Shown here: positions 1-8,447 of the stretch, one piece after another
How positions within the stretch are numbered: the stretch's first letter is position 1
How the letters are laid out: the number at the start of each line of letters is the position of its first letter
Origin: Merdimonas sp963929015
Lineage (GTDB): Bacteria > Bacillota > Clostridia > Lachnospirales > Lachnospiraceae
Direction of reading: 5' to 3'
DNA: 64,000 nucleotides
NCBI RefSeq assembly: GCF_963929015.1
Contig: NZ_CAWVHE010000018.1
Coordinates: forward strand, 124,001 to 188,000
The notes under the pieces: generated by a model
Told to the model about the DNA's origin: nothing
What the model saw: the letters and a program-made list of their open reading frames with translations, nothing else
Database searches by the model: none
Position numbers and translations under genes: made by a program

Positions 1-868
1 CATAACGGAACTCTTCGCCAACTTTGATCTCGCCCCAGTGATGCAGGGTGGCAAGTTTTGCGCTGGTACCGGTTCCGCACGGAGAACGGTCAGCCATAGC
101 GTCGCCGAAGATAACCACGTTTCTAAGATCTGCCTTGTCCGGATTCGGGGTCGGTCCGTAGAACTCAACCAGGTCAACGCTGTCGATGTCAAGCAGCGGA
201 TGTTTTACCGGGATCTCTTTGCTGATAGCGTCCAGGATCTGCATACCAAGTTTCTGGTAAGCCGGAACACTCTTTGCATTGATCTCACCGATGTCAAGCT
301 GTGTGGTGTCTACCAGTGCAAAGAAGCTTCCGCCGAAGGAAATGGTGAATTTGATCTCTTTTCCATCGATGGTTACGCTCTGATTTTCTTTGTATACGAA
401 AGCAGGTACGTTTGTAAGAGTTACGCTCTCAACCTTTCCGTCTTTTACGATGGCCTTGGTGCGGATCAGTCCTGCAGGAGCGTCAAGAACCACTTCGTTC
501 TCTCCTTCGTGAGACTCAACCAGACCAGCCTCAACGGCAACGGTAACAGCACCGATGGTGCAGTGTCCGCACATGTTCAGGTATCCGCCTGTATCCATGA
601 ACATTACGCCGAAGTCTGCTTCCTTATTTACAGGCTCGCAGAGGAAAGCGCCGAACATATCGTGATGTCCTCTTGGCTCAAACATCAGAGCGGTACGAAC
701 ATTGTCGTAGTTTTTCTCCATCCATTTCTTCTTCTCGATCATGGTGTTTCCTTCCGGCTCCGGGAAACCGCCGATGACCATGCGGCAGAATTCGCCTTCG
801 GTGTGAGCGTCCACAACCTGAAGAGCTGCCTCAAAGCGGTTAAAATTAACCTTTGCTTCTAACTTCAT
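1..868 (-). CDS. prdF: Proline racemase PrdF (3' end beyond window)
   Basis: Interconverts L- and D-proline, supplying D-proline to the reductase encoded next door. The minus-strand frame starts at ATG 868, 8 bases after a GGAGGG ribosome-binding site, and runs off the window start, so about 289 residues are visible of roughly 335 usual. Both catalytic cysteine motifs of the proline racemase family are present: MCGHCTIG with Cys100 and DRSPCGTGT with Cys264. It is divergent from selC-prdC. The last roughly 45 residues are not in the window. Function is confident; only the C-terminus is unseen. Confidence 0.95.
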   Translation of the reverse strand, partial: MKLEAKVNFNRFEAALQVVDAHTEGEFCRMVIGGFPEPEGNTMIEKKKWMEKNYDNVRTALMFEPRGHHDMFGAFLCEPVNKEADFGVMFMDTGGYLNMCGHCTIGAVTVAVEAGLVESHEGENEVVLDAPAGLIRTKAIVKDGKVESVTLTNVPAFVYKENQSVTIDGKEIKFTISFGGSFFALVDTTQLDIGEINAKSVPAYQKLGMQILDAISKEIPVKHPLLDIDSVDLVEFYGPTPNPDKADLRNVVIFGDAMADRSPCGTGTSAKLATLHHWGEIKVGEEFRY

Positions 869-1078
869 AATAATTGTCCCTCCTTAAATATTTTTCATGA
901 AGTTACTTATAGAAAAAAACTATAAGGTGTTATAAAAACACATAAAAAACCTCCCCTGGTTTTTCTTGTGTCTTTTTCTGAAAGTAGAAAATCATGTTCA
1001 AGAACGATAGTTTTTTAACAAATAGACTGCGTTCTAGTATCAAGTCCAGTTCTTTAGTCTTATTATGGCTGAAAGAGC
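869..1078. other. Divergent intergenic region, prdF / selC
   Basis: AT-rich spacer separating prdF (minus) from the selC-prdC side. It must hold the prdF promoter, but I see no clear consensus for it. I looked for a sigma-54 site (GG-N10-GC), because PrdR of other clostridia is a sigma-54 activator, and found none with correct spacing. No gene seen. Confidence 0.5.
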
Positions 1079-1107
1079 TTGAAAAGTCAATCTTTTTTTG
1101 CTATGAT
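1079..1107 (+). promoter_or_regulatory. Sigma-A promoter upstream of selC/prdC
   Basis: TTGAAA at 1079 and TATGAT at 1102 are separated by 17 bases, close to the vegetative consensus. The predicted start lies about 55 bases before tRNA-Sec. Whether transcription continues into prdC cannot be told from sequence. Confidence 0.6.
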
Positions 1108-1167
1108 AAAAATGAACAAAAGTGTTGAAATCTGCGGCAATTTGTGTTATGTTATTTGGGCATAGAT

Positions 1168-1265
1168 GGGGGTAGATGGGTGACTGGTGTGCCTCCTAGT
1201 CTTCAAAACTAGTGTGGGGCGTTAAGAGCGTCCCGGGTGGGTTCGATTCCCACATGCCCTCGCCA
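1168..1265 (+). tRNA. selC: tRNA-Sec (anticodon UCA)
   Basis: Selenocysteine tRNA that decodes UGA. The anticodon stem CTAGT/ACTAG closes the loop CTTCAAA with UCA at 1203-1205. The long variable arm has a GGGGCG/CGTCCC stem, the T arm is GTGGG-TTCGATT-CCCAC, and the 3' end is GCCA. With the 5' end at 1168 the gene is 98 nt and the acceptor has 7 pairs including two wobbles. The exact 5' end is less sure, because an upstream GGGCAT at 1158 also complements the 3' strand. Placed immediately before the prd genes, one of which (prdB) needs Sec. Confidence 0.9.
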
Positions 1266-1402
1266 GAAAAGACCGTTTTGCTGTTAAAAAAATAGCAAGA
1301 TGTTCCTATAGAATATTTTTATAAAACAAGATGTTGGGGAATAAGTAAGGAGACTGTGAAGTTTCACTTTTACTTATAAAAAAGAAAAAGGAGATATGCG
1401 TC

Positions 1403-2803
1403 ATGGGAAATGTACAAATTTTATTGCGTCAGCACGTCGGTGCACCATGTGCTCCCTGTGTTGAGGTTGGGGCGGACGTAAAAAAAGGTACACTCATTGC
1501 GACCCCTACCGGACTTGGAGCAAATATTTTCTCCAGTGTCTATGGTAAGGTCACAGAGATCAAAGAGGACAGGATCATCATTGAGCCTGCTGCAGAGCAG
1601 CCGGATGAATTTGTTCCGATCGATGTTCCGGAAGATGCCACCAAGCTGGACATGGTGAAGGCGGCAGGTATCGTCGGCATGGGCGGAGCAGGATTCCCCA
1701 CCGGTGTAAAGCTTAACATCAACCTTGCGGAGACACCGCTTGCAGAGCTGGATCCGGAGATCAACCCGGAACTGCCGGCTGATTTCAAACTGGAGCACAG
1801 CTATATCCTGGTAAATGCAGCTGAGTGCGAGCCGGGACTGGAGCACAACATCAAGCAGCTGGTTGAGCAGACGGATAAAGTGATCCGCGGCGTGAAATAC
1901 TGTATGGAGATGACTCATGCAGACAAAGCGATCTTCGCTATTAAGAAGAAACATCACGACGCGATCAAGCATCTGGAGGCAGCGCTGAAAGACGAGGCAG
2001 ACATCTCCATGCACTTCCTGGCAGACATCTACCCGATGGGCGAGGAGCGTGCGGTAGTAAGAGAATGTCTGGGTGTCAACCTTCTGCCGACACAGCTTCC
2101 TTCTGCGGCAAGATCTGTAGTTGTGAATCTGGAGACCGCAGCCAAGGTGGCAGAGGCGATCGATGAGAAGAAGCCCTGCATTACCAAGAACCTGACAGTA
2201 CGCGGAAAATTAAACGGCGGAAATGCAGCACATGTATTCATGGACGTGCCGGTAGGCGTAAGCGTCGGCGAACTGATCGAAAAGGCCGGCGGCATTGATG
2301 GAAAATACGGCGAGATCGTAATGGGCGGAGCCTTTACAGGCAAGTCTACTACAGTAGAAGAGCCGATCACCAAGACTACAGGCGGTATCCTGGTAAGCGT
2401 AGAGTTCCCGGATCTTCACGGCGCAAACGTAGGCCTCTTAGTCTGTGCCTGCGGCGGAAGCGAAGACCGAATGCGCGAGATCGCAGAGAAGATGAACGGC
2501 AAGGTCGTATCTGTATGCAGATGTAAACAGGCGATCGAGAGCAAGCCGGGCGCACCGCTCAAGTGCCTGCGTCCTGGAAACTGTCCGGGACAGGTAAAGA
2601 ACAACCTGCAGTTTAAGAAAGATAAATGTGAATACATCATTATCGGAAACTGCTCAGACTGCTCCAACACAGTTATGGCATCCGGTCCGAAGATGGGACT
2701 GAAGGTATTCCATCAGACAGACCACGTTATGAGAGCAGTGGGACATCCTCTTTACAGAACACTGAAGATTTCCAAAGAGGTTAGTCAGGACATCGATTTC
2801 TAA
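1403..2803 (+). CDS. prdC: Proline reductase-associated electron transfer protein PrdC (RnfC-like)
   Basis: RnfC-like protein thought to pass electrons from NADH to proline reductase. Visible features: an N-terminal HVGAPCAPC segment (Cys16 and Cys19), a lipoyl-like turn, a flavin/NADH-binding type GMGGAGFPTG at about residues 92-101, and a cysteine-rich C-terminal third ending in a GNCSDC motif. The start is set by AAGGAG about 9 bases upstream. Sec-containing PrdC proteins are, as I recall, known in some clostridia; here every cysteine is an ordinary Cys codon and the frame has no UGA. 466 residues. Confidence 0.9.
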   Translation: MGNVQILLRQHVGAPCAPCVEVGADVKKGTLIATPTGLGANIFSSVYGKVTEIKEDRIIIEPAAEQPDEFVPIDVPEDATKLDMVKAAGIVGMGGAGFPTGVKLNINLAETPLAELDPEINPELPADFKLEHSYILVNAAECEPGLEHNIKQLVEQTDKVIRGVKYCMEMTHADKAIFAIKKKHHDAIKHLEAALKDEADISMHFLADIYPMGEERAVVRECLGVNLLPTQLPSAARSVVVNLETAAKVAEAIDEKKPCITKNLTVRGKLNGGNAAHVFMDVPVGVSVGELIEKAGGIDGKYGEIVMGGAFTGKSTTVEEPITKTTGGILVSVEFPDLHGANVGLLVCACGGSEDRMREIAEKMNGKVVSVCRCKQAIESKPGAPLKCLRPGNCPGQVKNNLQFKKDKCEYIIIGNCSDCSNTVMASGPKMGLKVFHQTDHVMRAVGHPLYRTLKISKEVSQDIDF

Positions 2804-2958
2804 TATCGGTATTGCTGTCGCGGACAGTCAGGATGAAAGGCCCCCGATTCTTTTGTCCAGGGAGAAAGAGAGGACTCCCCGGCGGTCCTGCGGCTGTTAT
2901 ATACAAACAAAGCCCGGAAGGGTGGACTTAAGCAAACCTAACAAGGAGGGAAAACAAT
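2804..2958 (+). other. prdC-prdA intergenic leader
   Basis: 155-base spacer ending in a strong AAGGAGGG ribosome-binding site for prdA. It contains GC-rich stretches that could fold, but I could not define a convincing terminator, promoter or riboswitch. Confidence 0.4.
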
Positions 2959-4815
2959 ATGTCAATCACAGCTGAAACAGCGAAAGCTCATGCACATGAT
3001 CCTGCGGTTCTTTGCTGCAGAGCCGAAGCTGGCATCACAATTGAACCTGCGAATCTGGAAGATCCGGCGATCTTTGATGATTTGGTAGATTCAGGATTAT
3101 TAAGCCTCGATGGATGCCTTACCATCGAAGAAGTTTTGGGAGCAAAGCTTACAAAAACTTGTGATTCTCTTTGCCCGTTAACAGCAGATGTACTGGACGG
3201 AGTAAAAGCACCGAGCGCACCGGCAGAGGAAGAAGAGGAAGCAGCTCCGGAGGCTCCGGCAGCACCGGCACCGGTTGCACCGGCAGCACCGGCAGCAGGC
3301 GGAGTTCTTAAGATCCACATCGGAGAAGGAAAGGACATCGACCTTGAGATCCCGGTTGGAGCACTTGGAGCAGGCGGCGCAGCAGCAGTTCCGGTACCGG
3401 CTGGCGCTGAAGTTGCAGCAGGCGCAGCAGCACCGGCAGCAGAGGCTGGCGAGGAGAAAGTCGTAAGAAGCCTGACAAGAAAGCACTTCAACATCACAGA
3501 AGTTAAGAGAGGACCGGAGACCAAGATCGAGGGAACTACTCTTTACATCCGTGAAGGCATTGAGCAGGAAGTTATCGACAATCAGGAACTGGTAAAAGAT
3601 TTCCATCTGGAGATCATCACTCCTGACAAATATCACACCTATTCCGAGACAATCATGGACGTTCAGCCGATCGCTACAAAGGAAGGCGACGCTGACCTTG
3701 GTACAGGCGTAACAAGAGTTCTGGACGGCGTTGTAATGATGCTGACCGGTACAGATGAAGGCGGAGTTCAGATCGGTGAGTTCGGTTCTTCCGAAGGATA
3801 CCTGGATGAGAACATTATGTGGAACCGTCCGAGCTGCCCGGATAAAGGCGAGATCTTTATCAAAGGTAACATCGTGATCCAGGAGAAGACCAACATGGAG
3901 CGTCGTGGACCTATGGCTGCCCACACCGCTTTTGATGTGATCACTCAGGAGATCCGTGAAGTGATGAAAGAACTGGATGAGAGCCTGGTAGTTGATACAG
4001 AGGAACTGAAACAGGTTCGTCGTCCTGGCAAGAAGAAAGTTGTTATCGTTAAGGAGATCATGGGACAGGGAGCTATGCATGATAACTTCATCCTTCCTGT
4101 AGAGCCTGTAGGAATCCTTGGCGCAAGAGCAAACGTAGACTTAGGAAATGTTCCGGTATGCGTATCTCCGCTGGAGGTTCTGGATGGATGTATCCATGCT
4201 CTGACCTGTATCGGACCTGCTTCCAAGGAAATGTCCAGACATTACTGGAGAGAGCCTCTGGTTCTGGAAGCTCTGCATGATCCGGAAGTTGACCTTTGCG
4301 GCGTTGTATTCGTAGGAAGCCCGCAGATCAACGCTGAGAAATTCTATGTATCCAAACGTGTCGGACACACTGTAGAGATGATGGACGTAGACGGAGCTTT
4401 CGTTACAACAGAAGGTTTCGGAAACAACCACATCGACTTCGCAAGCCATATCGAGCAGATCGGTATGAGAGGCGTTCCGGTAGTAGGTATGTCCTACTGT
4501 GCAGTACAGGGCGCGCTGGTTGTTGGTAACAAGTACATGACCTACATGGTTGACAACAACAAGTCCGAGTCCGGTATCGAGAACGAGGTTCTTGGCTGCA
4601 ACACTCTTTGCGAAGAGGATGCGATCCGTGCACTGGCTATGCTGAAGACAGCTATGGCTGGAGAAGAAGTAAAGGCTGCTGAGAAGAAGTGGAATCCGAA
4701 CGTAAAATCTACCAACGTAGAGCTGATCGAAGCTGCTTACGGCAAGAAGGTTGAGCTTGTTGAGAACGAGCAGTCTCTGCCGATGAGCCAGAAGCGTAAG
4801 GAAAAATACGACTAA
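2959..4815 (+). CDS. prdA: D-proline reductase proprotein PrdA
   Basis: Precursor of the pyruvoyl and large subunits of D-proline reductase, which reduces D-proline to 5-aminovalerate. 618 residues. An N-terminal domain (1-80) is followed by an Ala/Pro/Glu-rich linker (about 85-165) like those of swinging-arm enzymes, then the conserved reductase region. Self-cleavage of PrdA before a cysteine makes the pyruvoyl group in the family. The best match here is Cys417 (ALT-CIGPASKE), which would leave a C-terminal piece of about 202 residues, close to the known 23-kDa subunit. The neighbours prdD/prdE are split at the same place. Confidence 0.95.
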   Translation: MSITAETAKAHAHDPAVLCCRAEAGITIEPANLEDPAIFDDLVDSGLLSLDGCLTIEEVLGAKLTKTCDSLCPLTADVLDGVKAPSAPAEEEEEAAPEAPAAPAPVAPAAPAAGGVLKIHIGEGKDIDLEIPVGALGAGGAAAVPVPAGAEVAAGAAAPAAEAGEEKVVRSLTRKHFNITEVKRGPETKIEGTTLYIREGIEQEVIDNQELVKDFHLEIITPDKYHTYSETIMDVQPIATKEGDADLGTGVTRVLDGVVMMLTGTDEGGVQIGEFGSSEGYLDENIMWNRPSCPDKGEIFIKGNIVIQEKTNMERRGPMAAHTAFDVITQEIREVMKELDESLVVDTEELKQVRRPGKKKVVIVKEIMGQGAMHDNFILPVEPVGILGARANVDLGNVPVCVSPLEVLDGCIHALTCIGPASKEMSRHYWREPLVLEALHDPEVDLCGVVFVGSPQINAEKFYVSKRVGHTVEMMDVDGAFVTTEGFGNNHIDFASHIEQIGMRGVPVVGMSYCAVQGALVVGNKYMTYMVDNNKSESGIENEVLGCNTLCEEDAIRALAMLKTAMAGEEVKAAEKKWNPNVKSTNVELIEAAYGKKVELVENEQSLPMSQKRKEKYD

Positions 4816-4832
4816 TTTAAGAAGGCAGTTAC

Positions 4833-5129
4833 ATGAATAACGAACGATTGCATTATGGTGACAAGATCATTTATATGGAAGGCGTTGTAGTAGATGTTGA
4901 CGACTGCAGTATCAGCGTCGACCTGAAAGGACGCCTAGGGTTCTTCAAAGCGCCGAAGCGGATGTTCATCTGTGACACAGAGCCGAAAGTAGGCCAGGAG
5001 ATCGGATGGAACATGAGCTTTCCGGAGCAGCTTGGACCGGAAATAAATGATAAATATGTCAGCAATATCGAAAAAGAACGGCGCAAACAAGAAGAAATGC
5101 GCACTCGTTTGGATAATAAGGAGGTCTAA
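4833..5129 (+). CDS. Small conserved protein of the proline reductase locus
   Basis: 98-residue cytoplasmic protein between prdA and prdB, in the same order as the small gene found in clostridial prd operons. The N-terminal 60 residues look like a compact beta-barrel (YGDKIIYMEGVVVDVDD, then a hydrophobic strand pattern), and the last 25 form a charged helix rich in Glu, Arg and Lys. It has no signal peptide or membrane segment. The stop lies just before prdB, so it is surely in the same transcript. The function is unknown to me; an assembly or maturation role is only inferred from position. Confidence 0.75.
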   Translation: MNNERLHYGDKIIYMEGVVVDVDDCSISVDLKGRLGFFKAPKRMFICDTEPKVGQEIGWNMSFPEQLGPEINDKYVSNIEKERRKQEEMRTRLDNKEV

Positions 5130-5131
5130 AA

Positions 5132-5857
5132 ATGAGTTTAACGGTTGTTAAAGGTTTACAATCAGAAATCTTCGTACCTATTACTCCACCGGCAGTATGG
5201 ACTCCTGTAACAAAAGAGCTGAAAGATATGTCTATCGCTCTTGCGACAGCAGCAGGTGTTCATAAGAAATCCCAGGAAAGATTTAATCTTGCTGGTGACT
5301 GGACATGGAGAAAAATCGAGAACACCACACCATCCAGTGATCTGATGGTATCCCATGGTGGATATGACAACAGTGATGTTAACAAAGACATCAATTGCAT
5401 GTTCCCCATCGACAGAATCCATGAGCTGGCAGCAGAAGGCTTCATCAGAGCCTGCGCTCCGGTACACGCCGGATTCATGGGCGGCGGCGGAAACCAGGAG
5501 AAATTCAAACACGAGACTGGACCGGCTATCGCACAGATGTTCAAAGAAGAGGACGTAGACGCAGTCATCCTCACCGCTGGCTGAGGAACCTGCCACCGCT
5601 CTGCAGTATTGGTGCAGAGAGCGATTGAAGAAGCTGGAATTCCTACTATTATCATTGCAGCTCTTCCTCCGGTTGTTCGTCAGACCGGTACTCCTCGTGC
5701 AGTTGCTCCGCTGGTTCCTATGGGAGCTAACGCTGGTGGACCGCACAATGTTGAACAGCAGACACAGATCGTAAAAGCAACTCTTGAGCAGCTGATCAAG
5801 ATCCAGACACCTGGAACCATCGTACCGCTGCCGTATGAGTATGTAGCTAAGATCTAA
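5132..5857 (+). CDS. prdB: D-proline reductase selenoprotein subunit PrdB (UGA = Sec151)
   Basis: Selenocysteine subunit of D-proline reductase; the Sec attacks the substrate held by the PrdA pyruvoyl group. Codon 151 (5582-5584) is an in-frame TGA inside TAG-U-GTCHRSAV, the known active-site context, and the same frame continues without interruption to TAA at 5855. Total 241 residues with Sec, the usual family length. A hairpin sits right after the UGA and selC is nearby. Naive gene callers will report two pieces (ending 5584 and starting about 5609). A ribosome-binding site GGAGG precedes the ATG. Confidence 0.97.
5597..5623 (+). promoter_or_regulatory. Bacterial SECIS-like element in prdB
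   Basis: Just inside the coding region after UGA 5582, CTCTGCA (5599-5605) pairs perfectly with TGCAGAG (5613-5619) around a 7-base loop GTATTGG. CG/CG pairs beyond a small bulge may extend the stem. The loop starts about 21 bases after the UGA and begins with G, which fits the spacing and loop rule for SelB-dependent elements. Confidence 0.8.
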
Positions 5858-5870
5858 GGAAACGTATGGA

Positions 5871-5900
5871 AAGGGCAGATGATCTTCATCTGCCCTTCTT
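5871..5900 (+). terminator. Terminator/attenuator between prdB and prdD
   Basis: AAGGGCAGATGA and TCATCTGCCCTT form a perfect 12-bp stem around a 3-base loop, followed by CTTTTAT. It lies inside the cluster, so it probably reduces prdD/prdE expression relative to prdA/prdB rather than ending the operon completely. Confidence 0.8.
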
Positions 5901-5924
5901 TTATAAAAGCAGGAGGTGAACGAT

Positions 5925-6692
5925 TTGGCAGAAAAAGAAATCGATTTGAGACGTCTCGTGATCAAGGCTTTCCATATGACAGATGTGGAATTTGGCGAGC
6001 ATAATGATATTACCGTGGACGGACATATGACAGTCAGCAAAGAAATGCTGGATGAGCTTGTTGCCAAAGAAGAACATATTGAAAAGATCGATATTCAGAT
6101 CATCAAACCAGGCGACCATGACCGGTGGACCAATACCATCATGGATATCATCCCGATCTCCACAAAGGTGCTGGGGAAACTGGGCGAGGGCATCACACAT
6201 ACGATCACAGGCGTGTACGTCATGCTGACAGGCGTGGACGTAAACGGAAAGCAGTGCCATGAATTTGGCTCCTCTGAAGGAAACCTGAAGGATCAGTTAT
6301 ATCTGAACCGGGCGGGGACGCCGGGGGACAATGATTACATCATTTCCTTTGACGTGACGCTGGCGGCAGGCATGGGGCAGGAACGGCCGGGTCCTACGGC
6401 TGCACATCGCGTCTGCGATGAATTTATTCAGACCTACCGGGATAAGCTTAAAAAATTCAAAGGCGAAAAGTGTACGGAGCGTCATGAGTATCATGATATT
6501 GTAAGACCTGGAAAGAAACGTGTTCTGATCGTAAGACAGGTGGCCGGACAAGGTGCGATGTATGACACCCATCTGTTCTCAAATGAGCCGTCTGGCGTAG
6601 AAGGAGGACGTTCAATCATAGATATGGGCAATATGCCGATCCTGATCACTCCGAATGAGTACAGAGACGGTATTATCCGCTCTATGCAGTAG
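5925..6692 (+). CDS. prdD: Proline reductase cluster protein PrdD (PrdA N-terminal-like)
   Basis: Paralogue of the cleaved large subunit of PrdA, lacking its first roughly 165 residues. Shared blocks include FGSSEGxL, RPGPTAAH, VRPGKKRVLIV and GQGAMYDTHLF, in PrdA order. It stops where PrdA would be cut (DGIIRSMQ, aligned with PrdA DGCIHALT). The start is taken as TTG 5925, because AGGAGGTG at 5911-5918 sits 6 bases before it and covers the GTG at 5916. Role in the reductase complex is unproven; 255 residues. Confidence 0.85.
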   Translation: MAEKEIDLRRLVIKAFHMTDVEFGEHNDITVDGHMTVSKEMLDELVAKEEHIEKIDIQIIKPGDHDRWTNTIMDIIPISTKVLGKLGEGITHTITGVYVMLTGVDVNGKQCHEFGSSEGNLKDQLYLNRAGTPGDNDYIISFDVTLAAGMGQERPGPTAAHRVCDEFIQTYRDKLKKFKGEKCTERHEYHDIVRPGKKRVLIVRQVAGQGAMYDTHLFSNEPSGVEGGRSIIDMGNMPILITPNEYRDGIIRSMQ

Positions 6693-6704
6693 GAGGTGTA
6701 AGAT

Positions 6705-7187
6705 ATGGGTATTGGACCATCGACAAAAGAAACGACATTGCATCATTTCCGGGATCCGCTGCTGGAAGTAGTGGCTGCTGATACGGACCTGGACCTGATG
6801 GGCATTATTATTGTAGGAACACCGGATGATAATAAGGATAAGCTTCTGGTGGGAACCAGAACCGCCGTATGGGCAGAAGCTATGCGTGCGGACGGTGTGA
6901 TCCTTTCCTCCGACGGTTGGGGAAACAGCGACGTAGATTATACCAACACCTGTGAGCAGCTGGGCATCCGCGGGATTCCGGTGACTGGCCTGAATTTCAG
7001 CGGTACGGTGGCGCAGTTTGTGGTAGTCAACGATTATCTGGACGGTATCATTGATATCAATAAGAGCGAAGACGGGACAGAAACCAATGTTGTGGGAGAA
7101 AATAATATGGTAGAGCTGGACTGTCTGAAGGCAAAAGCGCTCCTGAAGCTGAAGATGCGCCAGATGGATCAGAAGAGAAATCAGTAA
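6705..7187 (+). CDS. prdE: Proline reductase cluster protein PrdE (PrdA C-terminal-like)
   Basis: 160-residue counterpart of the PrdA pyruvoyl fragment. It starts MGIGPSTKE where PrdA has CIGPASKE, so the would-be pyruvoyl cysteine is replaced by Met-Gly at the N-terminus and no pyruvoyl group can form by the usual route. It then follows PrdA through DLDLMGIIIVGTPD and the GIRGIPVTGLNFSGT region. GGAGGTG lies 7 bases before ATG. It is 12 bases after prdD and certainly co-transcribed. Probably a partner of PrdD; function not established. Confidence 0.85.
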   Translation: MGIGPSTKETTLHHFRDPLLEVVAADTDLDLMGIIIVGTPDDNKDKLLVGTRTAVWAEAMRADGVILSSDGWGNSDVDYTNTCEQLGIRGIPVTGLNFSGTVAQFVVVNDYLDGIIDINKSEDGTETNVVGENNMVELDCLKAKALLKLKMRQMDQKRNQ

Positions 7188-7204
7188 GCAGTATGAAGCA
7201 AAGA

Positions 7205-7245
7205 AAAGGCACGACATCCGAAATGTCGTGCCCTTTCTTTTTGGT
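7205..7245 (+). terminator. Rho-independent terminator of the prd operon
   Basis: GGCACGACAT (7209-7218) pairs with ATGTCGTGCC (7224-7233) around a 5-base loop, followed by CTTTCTTTTT. Located 20 bases after the prdE stop. Confidence 0.9.
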
Positions 7246-7625
7246 ATGTCATTGAGAGGTTTTCCTCGTTGCATTGCAGTTTGCATTATATACAAAGCTG
7301 GGGAATGCTTCTCTTAACAAAGAGATGTATATATCAATTGGAGTTCACTTCGCGCAGGACCATTTTGGGGGAATGATCGGCGCAGAGCGTAACTGCAAAT
7401 ACAACCAAAATCAGCTCTTAAACGGCTGTGCTGTTTAAGATGGTATAAATATAGCATCCGTTTTTGGGGCTGTCAAGGCGAATAGGGGTGGAAAATAAAA
7501 CTTTGTATAAAGTGGACATAAATGTTTAATAAATATACAAAAAAGTGTGCACTTTAACGAAGCGTTATGGTAGCGATTTAGCATAGGAAAGCAAGAGAAG
7601 GAGAAAAGATTTTTAAGTAGGAAAA
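7246..7625. other. Non-coding stretch between prdE and the YcxB-like gene
   Basis: About 380 bases, AT-rich in its second half. I see one 8-bp hairpin (TCTTAAAC/GTTTAAGA, about 7416-7440) and no credible coding frame, terminator or riboswitch in either direction. Confidence 0.4.
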
Positions 7626-7669
7626 GAGATAGAATTGTGGTATAATTACAATATGCTTGTTTAGGGAAG

Positions 7670-8347
7670 ATGGAGGATAAGTTTAGAGAAATGGAAAATC
7701 AAGAGATACAGGCTGCGGGGGACCCGCGCAGAAATTATTATACCGTAAATATCCGGCGGGATTCTGCCATGATGATGAAGTTTATTAAATTCCAGAACCG
7801 GATCAGTCATCCGAGAGTCACGTTCAATCTGGTTGTCACCGGAGTGCTGCTTGCGCTGATCCCCACATTGGTGAAAGACCTGGCTATGCCGGGCGTGATC
7901 GTAAGTTATGGCGTGGGCGGACTTCTGATCCTGACCGGACTGTTCCGGCAGTACCTGACCTTGTCTATGATGAAAAGCAACCCGGAGGTAAAGGAAAATG
8001 AAGAGATTACCTATTATTTCGGGAATGCAGGCATCCGGGCGGTACGCGACGGCCGGGAGGAAAATATGGGGTATTATAAAGGAGTATATCGGATCTGGGA
8101 AGATGAAAAGACTTTTTTTGTGGGAATGAATGAGGACGATCTTCTGATCCTGCCTAAAGCTTCCTTTGAGGAAGGGAACGCGTCGGATTTTAAAGAGTTT
8201 CTTCTTGAGAAGAGCGGGGCGGATTATCGCTGGAAGCCGCTGGGACTTATGAACCGCTGGAAAGATTTTCTTGCCCAGACCAGGAACCGCATTACTTACC
8301 TGCAGATGGAGGCCAGAGAGCGGGATAAAAAAGGAAAGAGGAAGTAA
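7670..8347 (+). CDS. YcxB-like membrane-associated protein
   Basis: 225-residue hypothetical protein. Two adjacent hydrophobic segments (about 52-72 and 75-92) form a hairpin. A soluble C-terminal half follows, with the strand pattern of YcxB-type domains (EITYYFGNAGIRAV, then YYKGVYRIWEDEKTFFVGM and a DDLLILPKASF strand). A TATAAT box lies about 26 bases upstream. A second start at ATG 7691 is possible, with GGAGG upstream at longer spacing. Function unknown; domain assignment is by pattern only. Confidence 0.65.
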   Translation: MEDKFREMENQEIQAAGDPRRNYYTVNIRRDSAMMMKFIKFQNRISHPRVTFNLVVTGVLLALIPTLVKDLAMPGVIVSYGVGGLLILTGLFRQYLTLSMMKSNPEVKENEEITYYFGNAGIRAVRDGREENMGYYKGVYRIWEDEKTFFVGMNEDDLLILPKASFEEGNASDFKEFLLEKSGADYRWKPLGLMNRWKDFLAQTRNRITYLQMEARERDKKGKRK

Positions 8348-8373
8348 GGACAGACGGAACATGGAAAGGAAAA

Positions 8374-8401
8374 GGGAGACCGCATTACGATGCGGCCTCC
8401 C
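8374..8401 (-). terminator. Terminator, probably bidirectional
   Basis: GGGAG-A-CCGCAT and ATGCGG-C-CTCCC form a stem with one mismatch around TACG. On the minus strand it is followed by TTTTCCTTT, so it mainly ends the TauE/SafE gene. It also lies just after the YcxB-like gene. Confidence 0.7.
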
Positions 8402-8447
8402 TAATATATTTTCGTATTTAATTATGTGTATTGCCGTTCGCTGGCAA

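Noticed and set aside
1040..1150. Sigma-54 promoter for prd genes
   Set aside because: No GG-N10-GC element with correct spacing; a good sigma-A promoter is present at 1079 instead.
3178..4080. 300-codon minus-strand frame opposite prdA
   Set aside because: Cys/Ser-rich shadow of a strongly conserved gene with regular codon use; no promoter or ribosome-binding site.
5132..5857. prdB as a pseudogene broken by TGA at 5582
   Set aside because: The TGA lies in the known Sec position, is followed by a SECIS-like hairpin, the frame continues with conserved protein, and selC is nearby.
7246..7660. Riboswitch or T-box before the YcxB-like gene
   Set aside because: Only one isolated 8-bp hairpin; no specifier, antiterminator or known aptamer pattern.
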